DNA of 64,000 nt, from assembly GCF_014109765.1 (NCBI RefSeq), contig NZ_CP059139.1:5167001-5231000 (forward strand), written 5' to 3'. Position 1 is the stretch's first letter. Each line of letters opens with the position of its first letter. The position numbers were made by a program, and so were the translations under genes. The notes below the pieces were generated by a model, which worked only from the letters and a program-made list of their open reading frames with translations, was not told the DNA's origin and searched no databases. This DNA is from Pseudomonas berkeleyensis (GTDB lineage: Bacteria; Pseudomonadota; Gammaproteobacteria; Pseudomonadales; Pseudomonadaceae). Of the stretch, positions 28,810 through 37,240 are shown in pieces.

Positions 28810-30000
28810 TCAGGCGGTAGCGTTGGCAGGACGTAGCGAGTAAGTCTTCAGTTGCTCGGCGAACTCGCGCAGCGACTGGATACCGCTGGCCTCGGCCTCA
28901 TGCACCCACTGCTTCATAGCTTCGAGCATGTCATGCCCATTGCTGCTGGTCTTGACCCAGATCTGCTGCAGCGCCAGGCGCTTCTCGTAGATCACTTTCA
29001 GGGCCTGACTCTGCGCCAGCATGTCGGCAATACGCGCGTGATGCTGCTCTTCCAACAGGCTCGGTTCACGCGACAGCAAACGCTTGGCGCGATGGAAAAG
29101 GTGACGAACGGACGCGTCGGCCTTGGCCACTTCCTGTTTGACCAGCGGTGCGATGACCAGCTTGCGGTACTGCGCCATGATCTGGAAACGGTTGTTGAGG
29201 ATGGCCATGGCGGTGTCCATGTCCAGATGCCCCTTGCCTTCGACGCGGTGGGCGATAGGCGCAACACGCTGCACCTTGGCCAGCCCGAGGAAGCTGAACA
29301 GCTTGATCCAGGCCCAGCCCATGTCGAACTCCCACTTCTTCACCGACAGCTTGGCCGAGTTCGGATAGGTGTGGTGGTTGTTGTGCAGTTCTTCACCGCC
29401 AATCAGGATGCCCCAAGGCACCAGGTTGGTAGCGGCATCGCGGCATTCGAAGTTGCGGTAGCCGACGGCATGACCCAGGCCGTTGATCACGCCCGCGGCC
29501 CACACCGGAATCCACATCATCTGGATCGCCCAGACGGTGATGCCGGCCACACCGAACAGCAACAGGTCGATCACCGCCATAAGCGTCACACCACCGATGG
29601 GGAAACGGCTGTAGACATTGCGCTCGACCCAGTCGTCCGGGCAGTTCTTGCCATAGATACGCAGGGTTTCCTGGTTCTTGGCCTCTTCCTGATAGAGTTC
29701 GGCACCTTTGCGCAGCACAGTGCCCAGGCCCTTGATCACAGGGCTGTGTGGATCGTCGACAGTCTCGCACTTGGCGTGATGTTTACGGTGAATCGCGGTC
29801 CATTCGCGTGTGTTCTGGCCTGTGCTCAACCACAGCCAGAAACGGAAGAAATGCTTGAGCACGGGGTGCAGTTCCAGTGCACGGTGCGCGGAGTAGCGGT
29901 GCAAATAGACGGTGACACTTACAATGGTCACGTGCGTCATCAGCAAAGTCGCAGCCACCAGCTGCCAGACCGAAAGGTCGAGTAAACCGTTGTACCACAT
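28810..30000 (-). CDS. desA: Acyl-lipid/fatty-acid delta-9 type desaturase
   Basis: 396 residues from the ATG at 30000; the open frame extends to 30678, but that part is the antisense of the next gene. Membrane helices bracket the three histidine boxes of membrane di-iron desaturases: HRYSAH (HxxxxH), HRKHH (HxxHH) and HNNHH in GGEELHNNHHTYPNSA. The C-terminal third (about 300-396) is a soluble helical tail. It introduces a double bond into membrane acyl chains, as DesA (PA0286) does in P. aeruginosa. It is divergent from the PAS-GGDEF-EAL gene, as there. Confidence 0.9.
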   Translation of the reverse strand: MWYNGLLDLSVWQLVAATLLMTHVTIVSVTVYLHRYSAHRALELHPVLKHFFRFWLWLSTGQNTREWTAIHRKHHAKCETVDDPHSPVIKGLGTVLRKGAELYQEEAKNQETLRIYGKNCPDDWVERNVYSRFPIGGVTLMAVIDLLLFGVAGITVWAIQMMWIPVWAAGVINGLGHAVGYRNFECRDAATNLVPWGILIGGEELHNNHHTYPNSAKLSVKKWEFDMGWAWIKLFSFLGLAKVQRVAPIAHRVEGKGHLDMDTAMAILNNRFQIMAQYRKLVIAPLVKQEVAKADASVRHLFHRAKRLLSREPSLLEEQHHARIADMLAQSQALKVIYEKRLALQQIWVKTSSNGHDMLEAMKQWVHEAEASGIQSLREFAEQLKTYSLRPANATA

Positions 30001-30127
30001 GGACGCTGTTGCCTCTTGAAAGGGAAACGCGGCTTGTCCTACAAGGACGAACCTTGAATCATTATCCCTGACCCATAGCAGAAAACCAGTTGGTCTTTTA
30101 GATAAGAATGTTTCAGCCTTGTCCCAT

Positions 30128-30134
30128 CTATACT
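30128..30134 (+). promoter_or_regulatory. Candidate RpoS-type -10 element for the PAS-GGDEF-EAL gene
   Basis: CTATACT matches the extended -10 consensus preferred by sigma-S, about 35 bp before the start codon. No good -35 element is seen, which sigma-S promoters tolerate. By eye only. Confidence 0.35.
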
Positions 30135-30168
30135 GCCCAGCAATCACAGGGAGCGTAATTGCCCGCCC

Positions 30169-32469
30169 ATGCGTATCGACACCGCCGCCCTGCGTCTGAC
30201 CCTGGGCTACCTGCTGCTTGCCGGGCTGTGGATTCTGCTCAGCGACCATCTGCTGACGGCGCTCGGCCTGTCCGTGGCGCATCAGGAGCGCCTGCAATCG
30301 CTCAAGGGGTTGTTCTTCGTCACCCTCACCGCCGCCCTGCTGTATCTGGTGCTGCGTCGGCATGCCCAGCAGTACCGCCGTGCCCGGCTGCAACTGGCCG
30401 GCAACGAGGAGCGCTTGCGCCTGGCGCTGGACGCTACTCACGACGGTCTGTGGGACTGGGACGTATCGCAGCGTCGGGTGTTTTTCTCCGAAGGCTATGC
30501 CGCGCTGCTCGGCCTCACGCCTCAGGCGCTGGGCAATACCCGTGAAGACTGGGCCGAACGCCTGCATCCGGAGGATCGTGAGCGTGCCTTGCAGGCACTC
30601 GGCGCCGATGCGAACGCCGATCACTACGAGAACATCTACCGCCTGCGCCACGCCGATGGCAGTTACCGCTGGATTCACTCACGCGGCCGCCTGCTGCGCG
30701 ACGAGATGAACCAGCCACAGCGATTCCTCGGCATCGCCAGCGACATCACCCAGCAACGCGCCAACGATGACAGCCTGCGCCAGGCGGCGGCGGTGTTCGA
30801 TGCGACCCAGGAAGGCGTGCTGGTCACCGATCCGCAGCAGCGCATCGTCCACGTCAACCCGGCGTTCAGCCGTATCACCGGCTACAGTGCCGAAGAGATC
30901 CTTGGCCAACACCCCAACCTGCTCAAGTCAGGCCGTCACGATACCGCCTTCTACCAAAGCCTGTGGCACGCCCTGCAGAACCGCGGCGCCTGGAGCGGCG
31001 AAGTGTGGAACCGGCGCAAGAGCGGGGAGATCTATCCGCAGTGGCAGTGCATCCGCGCCATCCACGACGAGCAGGGGCGCGTCAGCCATTACGTCGCGGT
31101 ATTTTCCGACATCACGGCCCTCAAGCGTTCGCAACGCGAGCTGGACTACCTGGCTCACCACGACCCGCTGAGCAACCTGCCCAACCGCCTGCTGTTCACC
31201 GAACGGATCGCGCATGCCCTGGAGCGCAGCCCAGGCGAACAACTGCGTGGCGCAGTGCTGTTGATCGACCTCGACCACTTCAAGCACATCAACGAAAGCC
31301 TGGGCCACAACGTCGGCGACCTGTTGCTCAAGGAGGTGGGCGAGCGCCTGCAGCAGGATGTGCCCAACGGCAGCACCCTGGCGCGCCTCGGTGGTGACGA
31401 ATTCGGCCTGCTCTGCGAGAACTGCGCCGAAGCTCCACAAGCGGCCGAACTGGCGCAGCGCCTGCTGCGCTGCCTGGAGTCGCCCTTTCGTCTGGATGGG
31501 CACGAGCTGTACATCGGTGCCAGCATCGGCATCAGCCTGTTTCCCGAGGATGCCGACAGCGTCGAGCAGGTACTGCGCAATGCCGACTCGGCTCTATTCA
31601 AGGCCAAGAGCAGCGGCCGCGAGGGGTACGCCTTTTACGTCCAGGAACTGACCGACTACGCCAGACAACGCGTGGAGCTGGCCAGCAGCCTGCGCCACGC
31701 CCTCGACAACCACGAGCTGCGCGTTTTCTACCAGCCATTGCACGACCTGCAAGATGGCAGCCAGGTGGGAATGGAGGCCTTGGTGCGCTGGCAGCATCCG
31801 CAGCGCGGCCTGGTGCCTCCGGCCGAGTTCATCCCCATCGCCGAAGACAACGGCATGATCGGCGCCATCGACAGTTGGGTGCTGGAGCAGGCATGCCGCC
31901 AGATGGTGCGCTGGAATGCCCAGGGCAGCTCGCTGCGATTCGTCGCGGTGAATATTTCCAGCCGCCTGTTCAGCCGCGGTGAACTCGACCTGAAAGTCGC
32001 CCAGGTGCTGGCCGATACAGGCCTGAAGCCCTCCCAGCTGGAGCTGGAGGTCACCGAAAGCGCGGTGATGGAGGATCCTGCCGCCGCCCAGTTGCTGCTG
32101 ACCCGCCTGCGCGCCCTGGGCGTACGCCTGGCCATCGACGACTTCGGCACCGGCTACAGCTCGCTGGCCCGCTTGAAACGCCTGCCGGTGGACAAGTTGA
32201 AACTCGATCAGAGCTTCGTCCGTGGCCTGCCCAATGATCCCGAAGACGCCGCCATCGCCCGTGCCGTGATCGCCCTGGGCCACAGCCTGGATCTGAAGAT
32301 ACTCGCCGAAGGCATCGAACAGATCGAGCAGGCCGATTTCCTCCGCGACCTCGGTTGTGACTACGGCCAGGGCTACCACTTCGGCCGCCCACAGCCCGTA
32401 TCAGGGGCTGCATCTGCCAGCGGCAGCGTGGGCAAATCACCGGATAGCCAGGACAATACGAGGGGCTGA
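30169..32469 (+). CDS. Membrane PAS-PAS-GGDEF-EAL c-di-GMP protein (PipA/PA0285-like)
   Basis: 766 residues. Two N-terminal helices (about 8-32 and 45-65) anchor it. Two PAS/PAC domains follow (about 75-195 and 200-320: ALDATHDGLWDWDVSQRRVFF; AVFDATQEGVLVTDPQQRIVHVN). The GGDEF motif is intact at 408-412 and the EAL motif at 536-538, with DDFGTGYSSL and KLDQSFV of an active phosphodiesterase. It could make or degrade c-di-GMP; the P. aeruginosa neighbour of desA, PA0285 (PipA), is reported as a phosphodiesterase. The ribosome-binding site is far (GGGAG, 15 bp). Confidence 0.88.
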   Translation: MRIDTAALRLTLGYLLLAGLWILLSDHLLTALGLSVAHQERLQSLKGLFFVTLTAALLYLVLRRHAQQYRRARLQLAGNEERLRLALDATHDGLWDWDVSQRRVFFSEGYAALLGLTPQALGNTREDWAERLHPEDRERALQALGADANADHYENIYRLRHADGSYRWIHSRGRLLRDEMNQPQRFLGIASDITQQRANDDSLRQAAAVFDATQEGVLVTDPQQRIVHVNPAFSRITGYSAEEILGQHPNLLKSGRHDTAFYQSLWHALQNRGAWSGEVWNRRKSGEIYPQWQCIRAIHDEQGRVSHYVAVFSDITALKRSQRELDYLAHHDPLSNLPNRLLFTERIAHALERSPGEQLRGAVLLIDLDHFKHINESLGHNVGDLLLKEVGERLQQDVPNGSTLARLGGDEFGLLCENCAEAPQAAELAQRLLRCLESPFRLDGHELYIGASIGISLFPEDADSVEQVLRNADSALFKAKSSGREGYAFYVQELTDYARQRVELASSLRHALDNHELRVFYQPLHDLQDGSQVGMEALVRWQHPQRGLVPPAEFIPIAEDNGMIGAIDSWVLEQACRQMVRWNAQGSSLRFVAVNISSRLFSRGELDLKVAQVLADTGLKPSQLELEVTESAVMEDPAAAQLLLTRLRALGVRLAIDDFGTGYSSLARLKRLPVDKLKLDQSFVRGLPNDPEDAAIARAVIALGHSLDLKILAEGIEQIEQADFLRDLGCDYGQGYHFGRPQPVSGAASASGSVGKSPDSQDNTRG

Positions 32470-32471
32470 AC

Positions 32472-32624
32472 ATGCGCGCGCCAACCCCGCTACGCGAACT
32501 GGTCGGCGCCTGCTCCGCCCTGCCATCCGGTATTACCCACCGTGAGGCGTTGACCTGCGCCGAGGCTCAAGAGCCGCAGCGCCAGCACCGTATCGCCGAA
32601 ATGGTCGGAGTGCGGCCGCATTGA
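32472..32624 (+). CDS. 50-residue ORF translationally coupled to the downstream histidine kinase
   Basis: A short frame starting MRAPTPLRELVGACSALPSG and ending in VGVRPH. It has a strong ribosome-binding site (GAGGGG, seven-base spacer). It begins two bases after the preceding stop codon. Its TGA overlaps the TTG start of the kinase (TTGA, 32621-32624). The protein is not recognised and has no membrane segment. It contains two cysteines. It may be a leader peptide whose translation loads the weak TTG start, or a small functional protein. An in-frame remnant of a larger gene is also possible. Confidence 0.5.
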   Translation: MRAPTPLRELVGACSALPSGITHREALTCAEAQEPQRQHRIAEMVGVRPH

Positions 32625-35600
32625 ACAGCGTGCCACGGCCGATCCCAATCCGCTGGATCGTGATCGGCGGCAGTCTGTGTCTGGCGATCTTCTTCGCCCT
32701 GCTCGGATGCCAGGCGTTGCATGAGCGCGAAGCGCTCTGGCAGTTGCAGATGAACAAGCAGGCGGAGGCCCAGCGCCTGGCCTTGCAGAGCTTCCAGCAT
32801 GGCCTGCGTGAACGTGCTCAACTGCTCGCAGAAGCCATCGCCGCCGATGCCTGGGTTGCGGAGCTGGTGCGCCAGGCCCAAGCTCTGCCGACAGGCGACC
32901 AGAGCGCTCTGGCCAGCATCCGCAATCAGCTCTATACGCGTCTGGCGCCGCGCTGGCGCAATCTGCAGACACATCGCCCCTTTCGCCTTTACGTGCACCT
33001 GGCAGGCGATGCACAGGTATTGCTGCGCGTTCATCAGCCCCAGCATTTCGCCGATACACCAAGCACCGTGAGCCCCCTGGTCATGGAAACCCTGCGCAGC
33101 AACCGCAGCCAAGCAGGGTTGACCCAGAATCACGACAGCATCGACATGCACGCCATCGCCCCCTTGCAGGTCGACGACCAATCCGGCCTGCGCTCGGTCG
33201 GCGCCATCGGCGTGACGATGAACATGCTCGATGACCTGCCACAGCTCGACCAGGATCTCGGCAGTGGTATCGCCGTGCTGGCGAGTACAGCGCAGGACGC
33301 CAAAGATACCGCCACTGAGGATCACGGCTGGCGCCTGATCAGCCAGTCCCGCCCTCAGGCGCAACGCTGGCTGAACGCAGGCGAACTGCCCGAGCCCGAG
33401 CAAGGCGGCACCCAGCGCCTGCTGGAAGATGACGGCCGCCATTACCTGTTGAGCCAGTTGGTACTGGCGAGTGCCGACTCGCGCCCGACGGCCACGGCAC
33501 TGACCTGGCGGGACATCAGCGAGCTGTATGCCGTGCATGTGCACGACAAGCGCTGGCTGGTGGGCAAATGGCTGCTGGCCTGGTGCGGCGCCGAAACCCT
33601 GCTGCTGATTCTGCTACGCGCCACCCGACGCAGCACCCAACGGCTGATGCAACGCCAGCAGAGCGCCTTGCATGCGCTCAATGAAATCGCAGCCTTGCCG
33701 AACCTGAGCAGTCGCGAGCAATTGCGCGAAGCATTGCGCATGGGCGCGGATTATTTCGAGTTACCGCTCGGCGTGATCGGCCTGATCGATGACGACAACT
33801 ACCGCGTACTGGTACAGGTCTCGCCCAACGGTGAACTGCAGGACGGTCAACTGTTCAACCTGGGCGAGACCTATTGCAGCCTGGCCTTCGTGCAGGACGA
33901 TGTCCTCAGCATCGAGCGAATGACCACCTCGCCCTATCGCGAACACCCCTGCTACCAGCGCTTCGCCCTGGAAAGCTATATCGGCATCGCCATCTGGGTC
34001 GGCGGCCGGCGTGTCGGCACCCTGGCTTTTTGCGACCAGCAGATGCGCGAGCGCCCATTCGATGAAAACGAGCGCGAATTCCTCCGCCTGTTCGCTCGCT
34101 GGGTTAGCGCGATCCTCGAGCGCGACCAGCAGGAACAGGCGCGCCAGACGCTGCTCGAACGCCTGGCCAGCATCATCGAAGGTACCGACGTCGGCACCTG
34201 GGAATGGAACGTGCAAAGTGGCGCGACGGTATTCAACGAGCGCTGGGCGCAGATGCTCGGTTACCGTCTCGACGAGTTGCAGCCGACCACCGTGGAGACC
34301 TGGAAACGCCTCTGCCACCCCGATGATCGCCTGCCCAGCGAACAGCTGCTGCGTCGGCATTTCGCCGGTGAAGTGGCGTCCTACGACAGCCAGATCCGCA
34401 TGCGCCACCGCGACGGTCGCTGGCTGTGGATACAGGTGCGCGGGCGTCTTTCCAGCCGTGACGAGCTGGGCCGTCCGTTGCTGATGTATGGCACCCATAC
34501 CGATATCAGCGAGGCACGTAGGCGCGAGGACGCCGTGATCGACGCGCGCGCCTTCCTGCAGACGCTGCTGGATTCGGCCATCGGTGTATCGATCGTCGCC
34601 ACTGACCCGGAGGGCCTGATCACCCTGTTCAACTCCGGCGCCGAACGCCTGCTGGGCTATCGCAGCGAGGAAGTCGTGGGCCTGCGCACGCCAGTCTGTT
34701 TCCACCTGCCAAGCGAGATCGCAGCGCGCGCCAGTGAACTCACTCGCCTCGCCGGCCGGCCGGTCGAAGGTGTCGAGGTGTTCAACCACAATATCCGTGG
34801 CGGCGAACCGGAAACCCGCCAGTGGACTTACCTGCACAAGGACGGCAGCCAACGCCTGGTCAACCTCACCACCAACGCCATCTTCGATGCCAACGGCCAG
34901 ATCACCGGCTTTCTCGGCATCGCTAGCGACATCAGCGCCCTGCAGCAGGCCACACGTGCCCTGCAGCAGAGCGAGAGCCGCTTCCGCGGCCTGGTCGCCA
35001 ACCTGCCTGGCGTGGTCTATCGCTGCTCCAACGACAGCAGTTGGAGCATGCGTTACATCAGCGACGAAATTCTCAGCCTCACCGGTTACCCACCCACGGA
35101 CTTCATCGACAACCGCGTGCGCAGCTTCTCCAGCATCGTGCACCCGGACGACCTGCCCATCACCTACCGGGCCAACGACAGCATCGCCCGACATGAGGTG
35201 CTCGAGCTGACCTACCGATTACGCCATGCCGACGGTCACAGTGTCTGGGTGCGCGAGAAAGGCCGCGGCGAGTACGACTCGCAGGGCCGCCTGGTATGGA
35301 TCGACGGCTTCATCTGGGACATCAGCGAACGCAAGGTGATGGAGGACGAACTGCGCCTGAGCCAGCACATGTTCAGCAGCGCCTTCGCCACCGCCCCACA
35401 GGGCATGGCCCTGGTGGCCATCGACGGGCGCTGGCTGGAGGTCAACGACGAGTTGTGCCGCATGCTCGACTACAGCCGCGAAGAACTGCTGGCCCTGGAC
35501 TTCCAGCGCATCACCCACCCCGACGACCTCGACGCAGACCTGCGCAATGTCGACGACCTGCTGGCTGGGCGGATCAGTGCCTACCAGATGGAAAAGCGCT

Positions 35601-36775
35601 ATCTCGACAAACACGGCCAGGTGCTCTGGGTTCTGCTCAGCACAGCCGTGGTACGCGATGGCGAAGGCCGGCCCGTGCATCTGGTCGCGCAGATCCAGGA
35701 CTTCAGCGACCGGGTCGCCGCCGAACGGGCGATACGCGAGCACGAACACTACCTGAGCACCCTGCTCGACAACGTCATCGACGCCATCGTCACCCTCGAC
35801 GAAACCGGCCAGATCGAAACCTTCAACCACGCCGCCGAGCGCATCTTCGGCTATCGCCAGGCCGATATCGCCGGCCAGAACATCACCCGTTTGATACCGC
35901 CATCCGCCGATCACGGCTCGCCACGCACCTGGGCCCTGGGCCAGCCGCGCGAGCTGGAGGGCCTGCGCCACAACGGTGAACGCTTCGCCCTGGAGCTGGC
36001 GGTATCGCAAATCAGCCACCAGGGCCAGGCGCGCTTCATCGCGGTGATCCGCGACATCGCCGAGCGCAAGCGTATCGAGCAGATGAAGAACGAGTTCGTC
36101 TCCACCGTCAGTCACGAACTGCGCACGCCACTGACCGCCATCGCCGGCTCGCTCGGCCTGATCAACGGTGGCGCGCTCGGCGAAGTCCCGCAGGCCATGC
36201 GCCAGATGCTGAGCATCGCCCAGGCCAACAGCCAGCGCCTGAGCGAGCTGATCAACGACCTGCTGGACATGGAAAAGCTGGTGGCCGGCAAGATGCGCTT
36301 CGACCTGCAGACGCTGCCGCTAAAACCGCTGCTGGAACAGGCCGTGCTGCATAACCAGCCCTACGCCGATCAACACCAGGTGCGCCTGAATCTGCAGGTG
36401 GAGGACGATGCGCCCGTACGCGTCGATGCCCAGCGCCTGGCCCAGGTGCTGGCCAACCTGCTGTCCAACGCCGCCAAGTTCGCCCCGGCCGGGACTACGG
36501 TCGAAGTGCACCTGGGCAATGCAGGGCAATACCTGCGTACCAGCGTCAGCGACCAGGGGCCGGGGATTCCGGCGGCGTTTCACTCGCGCATCTTCGCCAA
36601 GTTCTCCCAGGCCGACTCCGGCGACACCCGGCACAAGGGCGGCACCGGCCTGGGCCTGGCGATCTGCAAGGAAATCATCGAACGCATGGGTGGACGTATC
36701 GGCTTCAATTCGGTGCCGGGCCAGGGCGCGACCTTCTGGTTCGAGCTGCCGCGCGACAGCGAGCCCGGCTCATGA
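32621..36775 (+). CDS. Multi-PAS/GAF membrane sensor histidine kinase
   Basis: 1384 residues from a TTG start with GGAG ten bases upstream; a GTG three codons later is an alternative. TM1 is at about 11-30, then a periplasmic sensor region to about 310 and TM2 at about 315-335. A GAF domain (about 345-505) and at least five PAS/PAC units (about 520-1140) follow. The kinase core has H1165 in VSHELRTPLTAI and the ATPase boxes LANLLSNAAKF, DQGPGIP and GGTGLGLAICKE. No receiver domain is attached; the single-domain regulator gene follows 78 bp downstream. The large sensor stack implies integration of several redox or ligand cues. The signal is unknown. Confidence 0.88.
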   Translation: MNSVPRPIPIRWIVIGGSLCLAIFFALLGCQALHEREALWQLQMNKQAEAQRLALQSFQHGLRERAQLLAEAIAADAWVAELVRQAQALPTGDQSALASIRNQLYTRLAPRWRNLQTHRPFRLYVHLAGDAQVLLRVHQPQHFADTPSTVSPLVMETLRSNRSQAGLTQNHDSIDMHAIAPLQVDDQSGLRSVGAIGVTMNMLDDLPQLDQDLGSGIAVLASTAQDAKDTATEDHGWRLISQSRPQAQRWLNAGELPEPEQGGTQRLLEDDGRHYLLSQLVLASADSRPTATALTWRDISELYAVHVHDKRWLVGKWLLAWCGAETLLLILLRATRRSTQRLMQRQQSALHALNEIAALPNLSSREQLREALRMGADYFELPLGVIGLIDDDNYRVLVQVSPNGELQDGQLFNLGETYCSLAFVQDDVLSIERMTTSPYREHPCYQRFALESYIGIAIWVGGRRVGTLAFCDQQMRERPFDENEREFLRLFARWVSAILERDQQEQARQTLLERLASIIEGTDVGTWEWNVQSGATVFNERWAQMLGYRLDELQPTTVETWKRLCHPDDRLPSEQLLRRHFAGEVASYDSQIRMRHRDGRWLWIQVRGRLSSRDELGRPLLMYGTHTDISEARRREDAVIDARAFLQTLLDSAIGVSIVATDPEGLITLFNSGAERLLGYRSEEVVGLRTPVCFHLPSEIAARASELTRLAGRPVEGVEVFNHNIRGGEPETRQWTYLHKDGSQRLVNLTTNAIFDANGQITGFLGIASDISALQQATRALQQSESRFRGLVANLPGVVYRCSNDSSWSMRYISDEILSLTGYPPTDFIDNRVRSFSSIVHPDDLPITYRANDSIARHEVLELTYRLRHADGHSVWVREKGRGEYDSQGRLVWIDGFIWDISERKVMEDELRLSQHMFSSAFATAPQGMALVAIDGRWLEVNDELCRMLDYSREELLALDFQRITHPDDLDADLRNVDDLLAGRISAYQMEKRYLDKHGQVLWVLLSTAVVRDGEGRPVHLVAQIQDFSDRVAAERAIREHEHYLSTLLDNVIDAIVTLDETGQIETFNHAAERIFGYRQADIAGQNITRLIPPSADHGSPRTWALGQPRELEGLRHNGERFALELAVSQISHQGQARFIAVIRDIAERKRIEQMKNEFVSTVSHELRTPLTAIAGSLGLINGGALGEVPQAMRQMLSIAQANSQRLSELINDLLDMEKLVAGKMRFDLQTLPLKPLLEQAVLHNQPYADQHQVRLNLQVEDDAPVRVDAQRLAQVLANLLSNAAKFAPAGTTVEVHLGNAGQYLRTSVSDQGPGIPAAFHSRIFAKFSQADSGDTRHKGGTGLGLAICKEIIERMGGRIGFNSVPGQGATFWFELPRDSEPGS

Positions 36776-36853
36776 AAATCGTAACGGCGCTGGCCGGAAC
36801 CGCCACACCTGAACCACACTGCAAGCAGCAGACCCCCGTCGGGGAAACGGTTC

Positions 36854-37240
36854 ATGACTGAACTCAAACGCATCCTTCACGTCGAGGACGACCCATCGAT
36901 CCAGGCCGTGGCCAAGGTCGCGCTGGAAGCCGTCGGTGGTTTTCAGGTGCTCAGTTGTGGCAGTGGCCAGGAAGCCCTCGACCAGGTGCAGGGCTTCGCC
37001 CCCGACTTCATCCTGCTGGACGTGATGATGCCCGGCATGGATGGCCCCAGGACACTGGAGCTGCTGCGCCAGCTGGTCGACCTCGAACGGACGCCAGTGG
37101 CCTTCATGACCGCCAAGGTGCAGCCCAGCGAAGTCGCTCACTACCGCAGCCTGGGCGCACGCGATGTGATCATCAAGCCCTTCGACCCCATGCAGCTCGC
37201 CAGCCAGGTGCGACAGATCTGGAGCGAGCGTCATGGATAA
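36854..37240 (+). CDS. Single-domain response regulator (CheY-like)
   Basis: 128 residues, receiver domain only. It shows the acidic pair VEDD (about residues 10-13), phospho-acceptor D56 in FILLDVMMPGMDG, the conserved Thr in AFMTAK and the Lys in IIKPFDP. With no output domain it most likely passes phosphate on, probably between the large kinase upstream and the Hpt domain of the next protein, whose start overlaps its last codons by 8 bp. Confidence 0.92.
   Translation: MTELKRILHVEDDPSIQAVAKVALEAVGGFQVLSCGSGQEALDQVQGFAPDFILLDVMMPGMDGPRTLELLRQLVDLERTPVAFMTAKVQPSEVAHYRSLGARDVIIKPFDPMQLASQVRQIWSERHG

Noticed and set aside
30001..30678. N-terminal extension of the desaturase frame
   Set aside because: It is antisense to the PAS-GGDEF-EAL gene and crosses its promoter; the desaturase family starts at the MWYNG methionine at 30000.
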